Shown: piece after piece, positions 34,870 through 42,947 of the stretch
How the letters are laid out: each line of letters begins with the position of its first letter
How positions within the stretch are numbered: the first letter of the stretch is position 1
NCBI RefSeq assembly: GCF_014648695.1
Contig: NZ_BMRP01000001.1
Span: 720,128-784,127 of the forward strand
Reading direction: 5' to 3'
Source: Streptomyces albospinus
Lineage (GTDB): Bacteria; Actinomycetota; Actinomycetes; Streptomycetales; Streptomycetaceae
DNA length: 64,000 nucleotides
Notes under the pieces: model-generated
Seen by the model: only the letters and a program-made list of their open reading frames with translations
The model's database searches: none
What the model was told of the DNA's origin: nothing
Program-made: the position numbers and the translations under genes

Positions 34870-36033
34870 ATGACCCACACCGAGACCCCCCGGAGCAGCG
34901 GCGGCGACGTCCGCCTCCGCGGGATCAGCAAGACCTACGGTTCCTTCACCGCCGTCCACCCGCTCGACCTCACCGTCCCCGCCGGGTCCTTCTTCGCCCT
35001 CCTGGGCGCCTCGGGCTGCGGCAAGACGACCACTCTGCGCATGATCGCCGGGTTGGAGGAGCCCACCACCGGGACCGTCGAACTCTCCGGCCGGGACGTC
35101 ACCGTCCTGCCGCCCTACAAGCGCCAGGTCAACACCGTCTTCCAGAACTACGCGCTCTTCCCGCACCTGGACATCTACGAGAACGTCGCCTTCGGACTGC
35201 GCCGCCGCGGCATCAAGTCCGTCAAGAAGCAGGTCGAGGAGATGCTCGACCTCGTCCAGCTCGGCCCGATGGCGCGCCGCAGGCCGCAGCAGCTCTCCGG
35301 CGGCCAGCAGCAGCGGGTGGCGGTCGCGCGGGCGCTGATCAACCACCCCGAGGTGCTGCTGCTGGACGAGCCGCTGGGCGCCCTCGACCTCAAGCTGCGC
35401 CGACAGATGCAGCTGGAGCTCAAGCGCATCCAGACCGAGGTCGGCATCACCTTCGTCCATGTCACCCACGACCAGGAGGAGGCCATGACGATGGCCGACA
35501 CCGTGGCCGTGATGAACGGCGGCCGGGTCGAACAGCTCGGCGCCCCCGCCGAGTTGTACGAGAACCCCGCCACCACCTTCGTCGCCAACTTCCTGGGCAC
35601 CTCCAACCTCATCCAGGCCGAGGTCGTCGAGGCGGGCGGCGAGGAACTGCTCCTCAGGGCCGGCGACGCCAAGCTCCGGCTGCCCGCCCGGCGGTGCAGC
35701 GCCCCGGCCCGCAGCGGCGACAAGGTGCTGGCCGGCGTCCGGCCCGAGAAGGTGTCCCTGGCGCACGCCGACGCCGCCGGGACCCTCGCCGAGGGCCGCA
35801 ACCGGCTGCCCGGCCGCATCAAGGACGCCAGCTTCATCGGCGTCTCCACCCAGTACGTCGTCGACGTGCCGGGGCTGGGCGAACTCGCCGTCTACGAGCA
35901 GAACATCGAGCGCGACGGCCGGCTCGTGCCCGGCGCGGAGATCGTGCTGCACTGGAACCCGGCGCACACCTTCGCGCTGGACGCGGACCAGGATATCGAC
36001 GCCGGCGCGGACCTCGACGAGGAGGCCGCGTGA
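34870..36033 (+). CDS. potA: Spermidine/putrescine ABC transporter ATP-binding protein
   Basis: 387 residues. Walker A GASGCGKTT near residue 42, Q-loop VFQNYALFPH, signature LSGGQQQR, Walker B LLLDEPLGALD and H-loop VTHDQEEAMTM are complete. A C-terminal TOBE-type regulatory domain follows (about residues 250-380). It drives the PotB/PotC permease. Its stop overlaps the GTG of potB. Confidence 0.95.
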   Translation: MTHTETPRSSGGDVRLRGISKTYGSFTAVHPLDLTVPAGSFFALLGASGCGKTTTLRMIAGLEEPTTGTVELSGRDVTVLPPYKRQVNTVFQNYALFPHLDIYENVAFGLRRRGIKSVKKQVEEMLDLVQLGPMARRRPQQLSGGQQQRVAVARALINHPEVLLLDEPLGALDLKLRRQMQLELKRIQTEVGITFVHVTHDQEEAMTMADTVAVMNGGRVEQLGAPAELYENPATTFVANFLGTSNLIQAEVVEAGGEELLLRAGDAKLRLPARRCSAPARSGDKVLAGVRPEKVSLAHADAAGTLAEGRNRLPGRIKDASFIGVSTQYVVDVPGLGELAVYEQNIERDGRLVPGAEIVLHWNPAHTFALDADQDIDAGADLDEEAA

Positions 36034-36968
36034 CGACCACCGAAACCCCCGCGCCACCGGAGCGCCCAGATACCGCCGACTCCCTGGAGATCCGCACGAC
36101 CCCGGTCCGCAAGCGGCTGATCCCCTACTGGCTGCTGCTGCCCGGCATCCTGTGGCTGATCGTCTTCTTCGCCGCGCCGCTGGTCTACCAGGCGTCGACC
36201 TCCCTCCAGACCGGCTCCCTCGAAGAGGGCTTCAAGGTCACCTGGCACGTCGCCACCTACTGGGACGCCCTCGCCGAATACTGGCCGCAGTTCGTCCGCT
36301 CGGTGGCGTACGCCGCCGTCGCCACCGTGCTCTGCCTGGCGCTGGGCTACCCGCTGGCGTATCTGATCGCCTTCAAGGCCGGGCGCTGGCGGAACGTGGT
36401 GATGATCCTGGTGATCGCCCCGTTCTTCACCAGCTTCCTGATCCGCACGCTGGCCTGGAAGACGATCCTGGCCGACGGCGGACCGGTCGTCGGCGCCCTC
36501 AATCACCTCCACGTCCTGGACGTCACCAGCGCCCTCGGCATCACCGAGGGGCACCGGGTGCTGGCCACCCCGCTCGCGGTGGTCTGCGGACTGACGTACA
36601 ACTTCCTGCCGTTCATGGTCCTGCCGCTCTACACCTCGCTGGAGCGCATCGACCCGCGGCTGCACGAGGCCGCCGGCGACCTCTACGCCCGCCCGGCGAC
36701 GACGTTCCGCCGGGTCACCTTCCCGCTGTCCATGCCCGGCGTCGTCGCCGGCACCCTGCTGACCTTCATCCCGGCCGCCGGCGACTACATCAACGCCGAA
36801 CTGCTGGGCTCCACGGACCAGAAGATGATCGGCAACGTCATCCAGTCGCAGTTCCTGCGCGTCCTGGACTACCCGACCGCCGCCGCCCTCTCCTTCATCC
36901 TCATGGCGGCCATCCTCGCCATGGTCACGCTCTACATCCGCAAGTCGGGGACGGAGGACCTGGTCTGA
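36030..36968 (+). CDS. potB: Spermidine/putrescine ABC transporter permease PotB
   Basis: 312 residues from GTG overlapping the potA stop. Six membrane segments; the EAA loop is at HEAAGDLYARPATTFRRVTF. The segment AYLIAFKAGRWRNVVMILVI is typical for PotB. It forms the channel with PotC. The stop overlaps the potC start (TGATG). Confidence 0.93.
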   Translation: MTTTETPAPPERPDTADSLEIRTTPVRKRLIPYWLLLPGILWLIVFFAAPLVYQASTSLQTGSLEEGFKVTWHVATYWDALAEYWPQFVRSVAYAAVATVLCLALGYPLAYLIAFKAGRWRNVVMILVIAPFFTSFLIRTLAWKTILADGGPVVGALNHLHVLDVTSALGITEGHRVLATPLAVVCGLTYNFLPFMVLPLYTSLERIDPRLHEAAGDLYARPATTFRRVTFPLSMPGVVAGTLLTFIPAAGDYINAELLGSTDQKMIGNVIQSQFLRVLDYPTAAALSFILMAAILAMVTLYIRKSGTEDLV

Positions 36969-37810
36969 TGGCCGTCCACGAGACCACCCGAGCCACCGCG
37001 GTCCGCCCCCCGAACCGGGCCCTGCGGTGGCTGCGCCGCCACATCGTCACGATCGCGGGCCTGGGCACGCTGGGCTATCTGATCCTGCCCAACCTCGTCG
37101 TGATGGTCTTCTCCTTCAACAAGCCCAACGGCCGCTTCAACTACCAGTGGACGCGGTTCTCCACGGACGCCTGGACCGATCCGTGCGGCGTCGCCGACAT
37201 GTGCGGCTCGCTCGGGCTCAGCCTGGAGATCGCCGTCTGGGCCACCGTCGGGGCGACCGTCCTCGGCACCATGATCGCGTTCGCGCTGGCCCGCTACCGC
37301 TTCCGCGCCCGCGGAGGCGTGGGCACCCTGATCTTCCTGCCGATGGCCATGCCCGAGGTCGTCATGGCCGCCTCCCTGGCGACCCTCTTCCTCAACATGG
37401 GCATCCAGTTCGGCTTCTGGACGATCCTCATCGCGCACATCACGTTCTGCCTGAGCTTCGTCGTCACCGCCGTCAAGGCCCGGGTGATGAGCATGGACCC
37501 GCGGCTGGAGCAGGCCGCCCAGGACCTCTACGCCACACCGGTGCAGACGTTCCTGCGGGTCACGCTGCCGATCGCGGCGCCCGGGATCGCGGCCGGCGCG
37601 CTGCTCTCCTTCGCGCTGTCCTTCGACGACTTCATCATCACCAACTTCAATGCGGGCTCCACCGTGACCTTCCCCATGTTCGTCTGGGGATCGGCGCAGC
37701 GGGGCACTCCTGTTCAGATCAACGTCATCGGTACGGCGATGTTCCTGGTCGCCGTGCTCTGCGTCTTCGTCGGCCGGACGGCCGGCAAGAAACGCCGCCA
37801 GAGGAGCTGA
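36968..37810 (+). CDS. potC: Spermidine/putrescine ABC transporter permease PotC
   Basis: 280 residues. About six membrane segments; VVMVFSFNKPNGRFNYQW after the first one and the EAA loop EQAAQDLYATPVQTFLRVTL are PotC features, as is FALSFDDFIITNF. The C-terminal tail is basic. It is translationally coupled to potB. Confidence 0.94.
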   Translation: MAVHETTRATAVRPPNRALRWLRRHIVTIAGLGTLGYLILPNLVVMVFSFNKPNGRFNYQWTRFSTDAWTDPCGVADMCGSLGLSLEIAVWATVGATVLGTMIAFALARYRFRARGGVGTLIFLPMAMPEVVMAASLATLFLNMGIQFGFWTILIAHITFCLSFVVTAVKARVMSMDPRLEQAAQDLYATPVQTFLRVTLPIAAPGIAAGALLSFALSFDDFIITNFNAGSTVTFPMFVWGSAQRGTPVQINVIGTAMFLVAVLCVFVGRTAGKKRRQRS

Positions 37811-37815
37811 GAACC

Positions 37816-39246
37816 ATGGCACGAGCTGACGTGCCGTATCCGTCCGAAGCGTCCCCCGTCCACGCGCTGGCCGACGCCACCCCCCGGCCGTTCTGGCTGG
37901 AGGACCCTGCCCGCCCCCACGCCCTGCCCGCCCTCGTCGGCGACGAGCGCTGCGATCTGCTGGTCGTCGGCGGCGGCTACTCCGGGCTGTGGACCGCGCT
38001 GCTCGCCAAGGAGCGCGACCCGCAGCGCGATGTCGTCCTCATCGAGGGCCAGGAAGTCGGCTGGGCCGCCTCCGGGCGCAACGGCGGCTTCTGCGCCGCC
38101 TCGCTCACCCACGGCCTGGGCAACGGCCTGTCCCGCTGGCCCGGCGAACTCGCCGAGCTGGAGGAGCTGGGCGCCCGCAACCTCGACGGGATCGAGGACG
38201 CCGTCGCCCGCCACGGCATCGACTGCGACTTCGAGCGCACCGGCGAGATCGACGTCGCCACCGCCCCGCACCAGGTCGCCGAACTCCGCGAGATGGCCGA
38301 GGAGGCTGCGCAACTCGGCCTGGAGGGACGGGAGTTCCTCGACCGCGAGGCGGTCCGCGCCGAGGTCGACTCGCCCACCTTCCTCGCCGGCCTGTGGGAC
38401 CGCACGGGCGTCGCGATGCTCCACCCGGCCAAGCTCGCCTGGGGCCTCAAGCGGGCCTGCCTCTCCCTGGGCGTCCGCATCTACGAGCACACGCCGGGCA
38501 CCCGACTCTCCTCGCGCGGCGCGGGCATCGCCGTCCGCACCCCGTACGGCCGGGTCTTCGCCCGGCATGCGGCACTGGGCACCAACGCCTTCCCGTCGCT
38601 GGTCAGGCGGGTGCGCCCGTACATCGCGCCGGTCTACGACCACGCCCTGATGACCGAGCCGCTCAGCGCCGAACAGCTCGCCGCCATCGGCTGGAAGAAC
38701 CGGCAGGGCCTCAGCGACAGCGCCAACCACTTCCACTACTTCCGCATCACCGCCGACCACCGCATCCTGTGGGGCGGCTACGACATCATCCACCGCTACG
38801 GCGGCGGCGTACGGGCCGAGTACGACCACCACCCGGCCACCTACCGCAAGCTCGCCCACCACTTCTTCCGCTGCTTCCCGCAGCTCGAAGGGCTCCGCTT
38901 CAGCCACGCCTGGGGCGGCGCCATCGACACCTGCTCCCGCTTCTCGGCCTTCTTCGGCACCGCCCACGGCGGGCGGGTGGCCTACGCGCTGGGCTACACC
39001 GGGCTGGGCGTCGGCGCCACCCGCTTCGGCGCGGACGTGATGCTCGACCTGCTCTCGGGGGAGCGCACCGCGCGTACCGAGCTGGAGATGGTGCGGACCA
39101 AGCCGCTGCCCTTCCCGCCCGAGCCGGTGCGGTCGCTGGGCATCGGCCTCACCCAGTGGTCCATGACCCGCGCCGACGAGAACGGCGGCCGGCGCAACCT
39201 CTGGCTGAAAGCCATGGACAAGGTGGGCCTGGGCTTCGACAGCTGA
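37816..39246 (+). CDS. FAD-dependent amine oxidoreductase, PuuB-like
   Basis: 476 residues, starting 5 bp after potC. DAO-family flavoprotein: dinucleotide-binding LLVVGGGYSGLWTALLA near residue 50, GWAASGRNGGF, and the C-terminal FAD stretch GYTGLGVGATRFGADV. It resembles gamma-glutamylputrescine oxidase (PuuB), and its position in the polyamine uptake operon supports an amine or gamma-glutamylated amine as substrate. It would release aldehyde, ammonia and H2O2. The choice between free and glutamylated substrate is open. Confidence 0.87.
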   Translation: MARADVPYPSEASPVHALADATPRPFWLEDPARPHALPALVGDERCDLLVVGGGYSGLWTALLAKERDPQRDVVLIEGQEVGWAASGRNGGFCAASLTHGLGNGLSRWPGELAELEELGARNLDGIEDAVARHGIDCDFERTGEIDVATAPHQVAELREMAEEAAQLGLEGREFLDREAVRAEVDSPTFLAGLWDRTGVAMLHPAKLAWGLKRACLSLGVRIYEHTPGTRLSSRGAGIAVRTPYGRVFARHAALGTNAFPSLVRRVRPYIAPVYDHALMTEPLSAEQLAAIGWKNRQGLSDSANHFHYFRITADHRILWGGYDIIHRYGGGVRAEYDHHPATYRKLAHHFFRCFPQLEGLRFSHAWGGAIDTCSRFSAFFGTAHGGRVAYALGYTGLGVGATRFGADVMLDLLSGERTARTELEMVRTKPLPFPPEPVRSLGIGLTQWSMTRADENGGRRNLWLKAMDKVGLGFDS

Positions 39247-39277
39247 CCCGACCCGCCTTCCCCCTCGTACGCCGCAC

Positions 39278-39307
39278 GGGGCGGGCGGCCGGTGCGCCGC
39301 CCGCCCC
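39278..39307 (+). terminator. Terminator of the polyamine uptake operon
   Basis: A 12-bp perfect GC stem (GGGGCGGGCGGC/GCCGCCCGCCCC) with a CGGTGC loop, 32 bp after the oxidase stop. Confidence 0.75.
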
Positions 39308-39450
39308 GACTGCCTGCTTCTCCCGCCGCCTCCTCCCTCGGGTGACGCGGCGGCCGGATGTTAGCGGCGTGTTAGCCGATCATCAGCGGCGGCGACCAGA
39401 GTGGTACCTGCGAACGACCACCGGACGCAGCCCACCACGAGGGGGACACC

Positions 39451-40152
39451 ATGTCGCACACCACGCTCCGCCACGGCCGCAGGGCCGCCGCCGCGGGCCT
39501 GATCGCGGTTGCCGCGCTCGGCCTGACCGCCTGCAACGGCGCCAAGTCCGACGCCGCCGGCTCCCCGTCCGGCTCGGCCTCGGCCGCCGCCGACCCCGGC
39601 GGCTCCGGCGGCTCCGGTGACGGCGGCACCTCGGGCGGTACCGCGGGCGGTTCGACGGGTGCCAAGTCCACCTCGGCTGGGCACCGTTCGCACGCCGGGC
39701 AGGGTTCGCACGCCGGCGCTGCGGGCGGCCGGTGCACCACCGGCGGACTCCAGGCCGGCTGGGGCTCCGAGGGCGGCGGCATCCCCGACATGAAGAGCGA
39801 CTCCCAGCAGACCGCCGCGGTGTGGCTGAAGAACATCGGCAAGGCCAGCTGCACCCTGGACGGCTTCCCGGGCGTCCAGATCAAGGGCACCGACGGCACC
39901 ACCTGGGACCTGCGACGCTCCGCCAAGAAGCCGGCCCCGGTGACGCTGAAGCCGGGCGCGCACACCCAGTTCACCATCGAGCTGCTGCCCACCACCGGCA
40001 AGGACGACAAGAAGGTCGAGCCCGGTCTGGTGACCGTCACCCCGCCGAACGAGAAGAAGCCCTTCGCGCTCAAGTGGCCCTACGGCGGCGCCATCCTCGA
40101 CCAGTCGGGCGCCACCCACCCCGGCACCTTCGTCAACCCGGTCAACGGCTGA
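39451..40152 (+). CDS. DUF4232-domain lipoprotein
   Basis: 233 residues. The signal peptide has an RR pair and lipobox LTAC (Cys28). Residues about 30-90 are a Gly/Ser/Ala/Thr-rich linker with two GSHAG/RSHAG-type copies. The C-terminal about 140 residues form a DUF4232 domain with two conserved Cys (GGRCTTGG and ASCTLDGFP), likely a disulfide. Such surface lipoproteins are common in Streptomyces and have no assigned role. AGGGGGA precedes the ATG. Single-gene unit. Confidence 0.85.
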   Translation: MSHTTLRHGRRAAAAGLIAVAALGLTACNGAKSDAAGSPSGSASAAADPGGSGGSGDGGTSGGTAGGSTGAKSTSAGHRSHAGQGSHAGAAGGRCTTGGLQAGWGSEGGGIPDMKSDSQQTAAVWLKNIGKASCTLDGFPGVQIKGTDGTTWDLRRSAKKPAPVTLKPGAHTQFTIELLPTTGKDDKKVEPGLVTVTPPNEKKPFALKWPYGGAILDQSGATHPGTFVNPVNG

Positions 40153-40207
40153 CGGAACGGCAGTCGGCGGTACGTCCGCGGGGCTGTGGGTCCGGGTCGG
40201 ACCGGCC

Positions 40208-41167
40208 CTAGCGGTCCGACCCGGACCGCCCGCCCCACCGGTCGCACACCGCGCACCACACGGGCAGCAGCACCCCGGCCAGACACCAGCTGCCGAGCAC
40301 GTCGAGCGGCCAGTGGTACCCCTGCCGCACCAGTCCCAGGCCGACGCCCGCATTGAGCAGCCCGATCCCCGCCGCCGGCACCACCGCGGCGGGGATCGCC
40401 GCGATCCGGCCGCGCCCGCGGTCCGCCGGTCGGCCGTCCTCGCGACGTGCGGCCCCGCGGCGGTGCGCCCGCGCCAGCAGCAGCGCCGCCAGACCGTACG
40501 CGACGGCCGCGGTCGCCCCGTGCCCCGAGGGATAGAAGCCCTCGTGCGACCCGGCCATCGAGGGCGGCCCCGGCCGGTCGAGCCACACCTTGAACGGGAC
40601 CACCAGCGCGGGCACCGCGGCCAGGCCGCCCAGCGCGGCGAGCGGCGGCAGCCAGGGCCGCGCCGGTCCGCGGCCCGCAGCCGCCGCACGCCGCAGCCGC
40701 CACAGCGCCCACCCCGCCGCCACCAGCAGCACCGGCAGTGCCACGGCCGTATTGCCGAGATCGGCGAGGAACTGGGCGAGCGGCCCGGGGACGGCGCTCG
40801 ACTCCAGACCGCGGCCGAGCCGTTCGTCGAGGGCGCGCACCGCTCCGTGGGCCGCCACCTGCCAGCTGATCAGCCCGAAGAGCAGCGCGCTGACCAGCGC
40901 GACGACCGCATGGCGGCGGCCGGGGCGCGGCACATGAAACGCACGGAAAAGCGACCGTCCCGGAACAGGGGGGGTGGTTCCGGAACGGCCGCGCTGACCG
41001 GTGTCCCGCGCGCCCCGGGGGGTCTGGGGCGGGCGGACATCCGATCGGTGAGGATTCCCGGAGCCATCGGCTCCGGTGTTGTGCGCGAGGGCACGGCCAG
41101 GTCGAAGCCGGGGAAGCGCCGACCGGGCGTCACCCGCAGTCCCCTGCGGGCGGGGTGTTTCTCTCAT
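40208..41167 (-). CDS. PAP2-family phosphatase, membrane protein
   Basis: 319 residues from ATG 41167. The three PAP2 motifs are present: KVWLDRPGP (KxxxxxxRP), YPSGHGA (PSGH) and RQGYHWPLDVLGSW (SRxxxxxHxxxD form with Arg, His and Asp). About five or six membrane segments surround them. These enzymes dephosphorylate lipid phosphates such as undecaprenyl diphosphate or phosphatidate. The N-terminal about 70 residues are hydrophilic. TACGGT 8 bases before the start suggests a near-leaderless transcript; the longer reading to 41308 runs through the gap. Confidence 0.87.
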   Translation of the reverse strand: MRETPRPQGTAGDARSALPRLRPGRALAHNTGADGSGNPHRSDVRPPQTPRGARDTGQRGRSGTTPPVPGRSLFRAFHVPRPGRRHAVVALVSALLFGLISWQVAAHGAVRALDERLGRGLESSAVPGPLAQFLADLGNTAVALPVLLVAAGWALWRLRRAAAAGRGPARPWLPPLAALGGLAAVPALVVPFKVWLDRPGPPSMAGSHEGFYPSGHGATAAVAYGLAALLLARAHRRGAARREDGRPADRGRGRIAAIPAAVVPAAGIGLLNAGVGLGLVRQGYHWPLDVLGSWCLAGVLLPVWCAVCDRWGGRSGSDR

Positions 41168-41290
41168 CTGCCGAAACCGTACGGCACCGGGAGCGCCCCC
41201 GTAAGCCGCATCACCTGGCCGCCATTGCCCCCGCACATCTTCTTCACGCGGTACGTCAGGTTCCGTTTGTCCTGGTAGGGGAGGCGAACG

Positions 41291-41336
41291 GGGCGCGGCC
41301 CGGGACACGGCCTGCGCCGCGCCCCGGGCCGCGCCC
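41291..41336 (-). terminator. Hairpin downstream of gabT
   Basis: A 14-bp perfect stem (GGGCGCGGCCCGGG at 41291-41304 with its complement at 41323-41336) and an 18-nt loop, 55 bp past the gabT stop. Confidence 0.7.
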
Positions 41337-41390
41337 GGATGCCGTGCGCTCGCCGGTCCATGGGGCGGCCCGTACGGACCCGGCCGCCGC

Positions 41391-42740
41391 TCAGAGCGCG
41401 CCGAACGCCGCCTCCAGGATGTCCAGGCCCTCGTTGAGCAGATCCTCGCCGATGACCAGCGGCGGCAGGAAGCGCAGCACGTTGCCGAACGTGCCGGTCG
41501 TCAGCACCAGCAGGCCCTCCTGGTGGCACGCCTTGGCGAGCGCGCCGGTGACCTCCGGGTTGGGGTCCTTGGAACCGGACCTGACCAGCTCGATCGCGAT
41601 CATCGCGCCGCGACCGCGGACCTCGCCGATGATGTCGTACTTCTCCTGCATCGCGGTGAGGCGGGCCTTCATGACCTCCTCGATGTGCCTGGCCTTGGCG
41701 TTCAGGTCCAGCTCGCGCATGGTCTCGATGGAGCCGAGCGCGGCGGCGCAGGCCACCGGGTTGCCGCCGTAGGTGCCGCCCAGGCCGCCCGCGTGCGCGG
41801 CGTCCATGATCTCCGCGCGGCCGGTGACGGCCGCCAGCGGCAGACCGCCCGCGATGCCCTTGGCGGTCGTGATGAGGTCCGGCACGATGCCCTCGTCCTC
41901 GCACGCGAACCACTGGCCCGTACGGCAGAAGCCGGACTGGATCTCGTCCGCGACGAAGACGATCCCGTTCTCCTTCGCGAAGTTCGCGAGGGCCGGGAGG
42001 AAGCCCTTGGCCGGCTCGATGAAACCGCCCTCGCCGAGCACCGGCTCGATGATGATCGCCGCGACGTTCTCCGCGCCGATCTGCTTGGTGATCTGCGTGA
42101 TGGCCTGCTCGGCGGCCTCCTGCGCGCAGTTCTCCGGGCCGGTCAGCCAGCGGTAGGGGTAGGCCAGCGGAACGCGGTAGACCTCGGGGGCGAACGGGCC
42201 GAAGCCGTGCTTGTACGGCATGTTCTTCGCGGTCAGCGCCATCGTCAGGTTCGTCCGGCCGTGGTAGCCGTGGTCGAAGACGACGACCGCCTGGCGCTTG
42301 GTGTACGCACGGGCGATCTTGACGGCGTTCTCGACGGCCTCCGCACCGGAGTTGAACAGCGCCGACTTCTTCTCGTGGTCGCCCGGCGTCAGCTCGGCCA
42401 GCGCCTCGCAGACCTCGACGTACGGCTCGTACGGCGTGACCATCGCACAGGTGTGGGTGAAGTCGGCGAGCTGCGCGGTGGCCCGGCGGACCACGGCCTC
42501 CGCGCTGTTGCCCACCGAGGTCACCGCGATGCCGGAGCCGAAGTCGATCAGGGAGTTGCCGTCCACGTCCTCCAGGACGCCGCCGCCCGCGCGCTTGACG
42601 AACACGGGCAGCACGGCGCCGACGCCGGCCGCCACGGTGGCCTGCTTACGGGCCCACAGCTCCTGGGACTTGGGGCCGGGGATCGCGGTGACGACGCGAC
42701 GCTCCTGGGGGAGGGCGGGCCCTCCGGACAGTTCGGTCAT
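41391..42740 (-). CDS. gabT: 4-aminobutyrate aminotransferase
   Basis: 449 residues from ATG 42740 with AGGAG upstream. Class-III pattern: FNSGAEAVENAVKIAR, FDHGYHGRTNLTMALT, VFVADEIQSGFCRTG and PLP Lys in ITTAKGIAGGLPLAA, all typical for GabT. It converts GABA and 2-oxoglutarate to succinate semialdehyde and glutamate, the step after aminobutyraldehyde oxidation. It is divergent from the VirD4-like gene. A semialdehyde dehydrogenase may be the enzyme at 47200. Confidence 0.93.
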   Translation of the reverse strand: MTELSGGPALPQERRVVTAIPGPKSQELWARKQATVAAGVGAVLPVFVKRAGGGVLEDVDGNSLIDFGSGIAVTSVGNSAEAVVRRATAQLADFTHTCAMVTPYEPYVEVCEALAELTPGDHEKKSALFNSGAEAVENAVKIARAYTKRQAVVVFDHGYHGRTNLTMALTAKNMPYKHGFGPFAPEVYRVPLAYPYRWLTGPENCAQEAAEQAITQITKQIGAENVAAIIIEPVLGEGGFIEPAKGFLPALANFAKENGIVFVADEIQSGFCRTGQWFACEDEGIVPDLITTAKGIAGGLPLAAVTGRAEIMDAAHAGGLGGTYGGNPVACAAALGSIETMRELDLNAKARHIEEVMKARLTAMQEKYDIIGEVRGRGAMIAIELVRSGSKDPNPEVTGALAKACHQEGLLVLTTGTFGNVLRFLPPLVIGEDLLNEGLDILEAAFGAL

Positions 42741-42947
42741 GGCAGTCTCCTGGGGGTGGAACACGGACGTACAGAGGTCTTGTTCTCGCAGGTTAGGGGC
42801 GGTCGGCCGGGTCGGGCATGTTCCGTTCGGGAGAAGTGCGCGTGTTGCGTTGTCCGCACCGGACATAGCCACGGTGCGCGGCCAGTAGATTGAGCGGCAG
42901 CAGACCAGGGTCAGAGGGTCACGGTTCGAGGGGGACAAGGGCACCGG

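Noticed and set aside
33202..36057. A 951-codon minus-strand frame across potD and potA
   Set aside because: Antisense to genes with full motifs; the translation is low complexity and matches no family.
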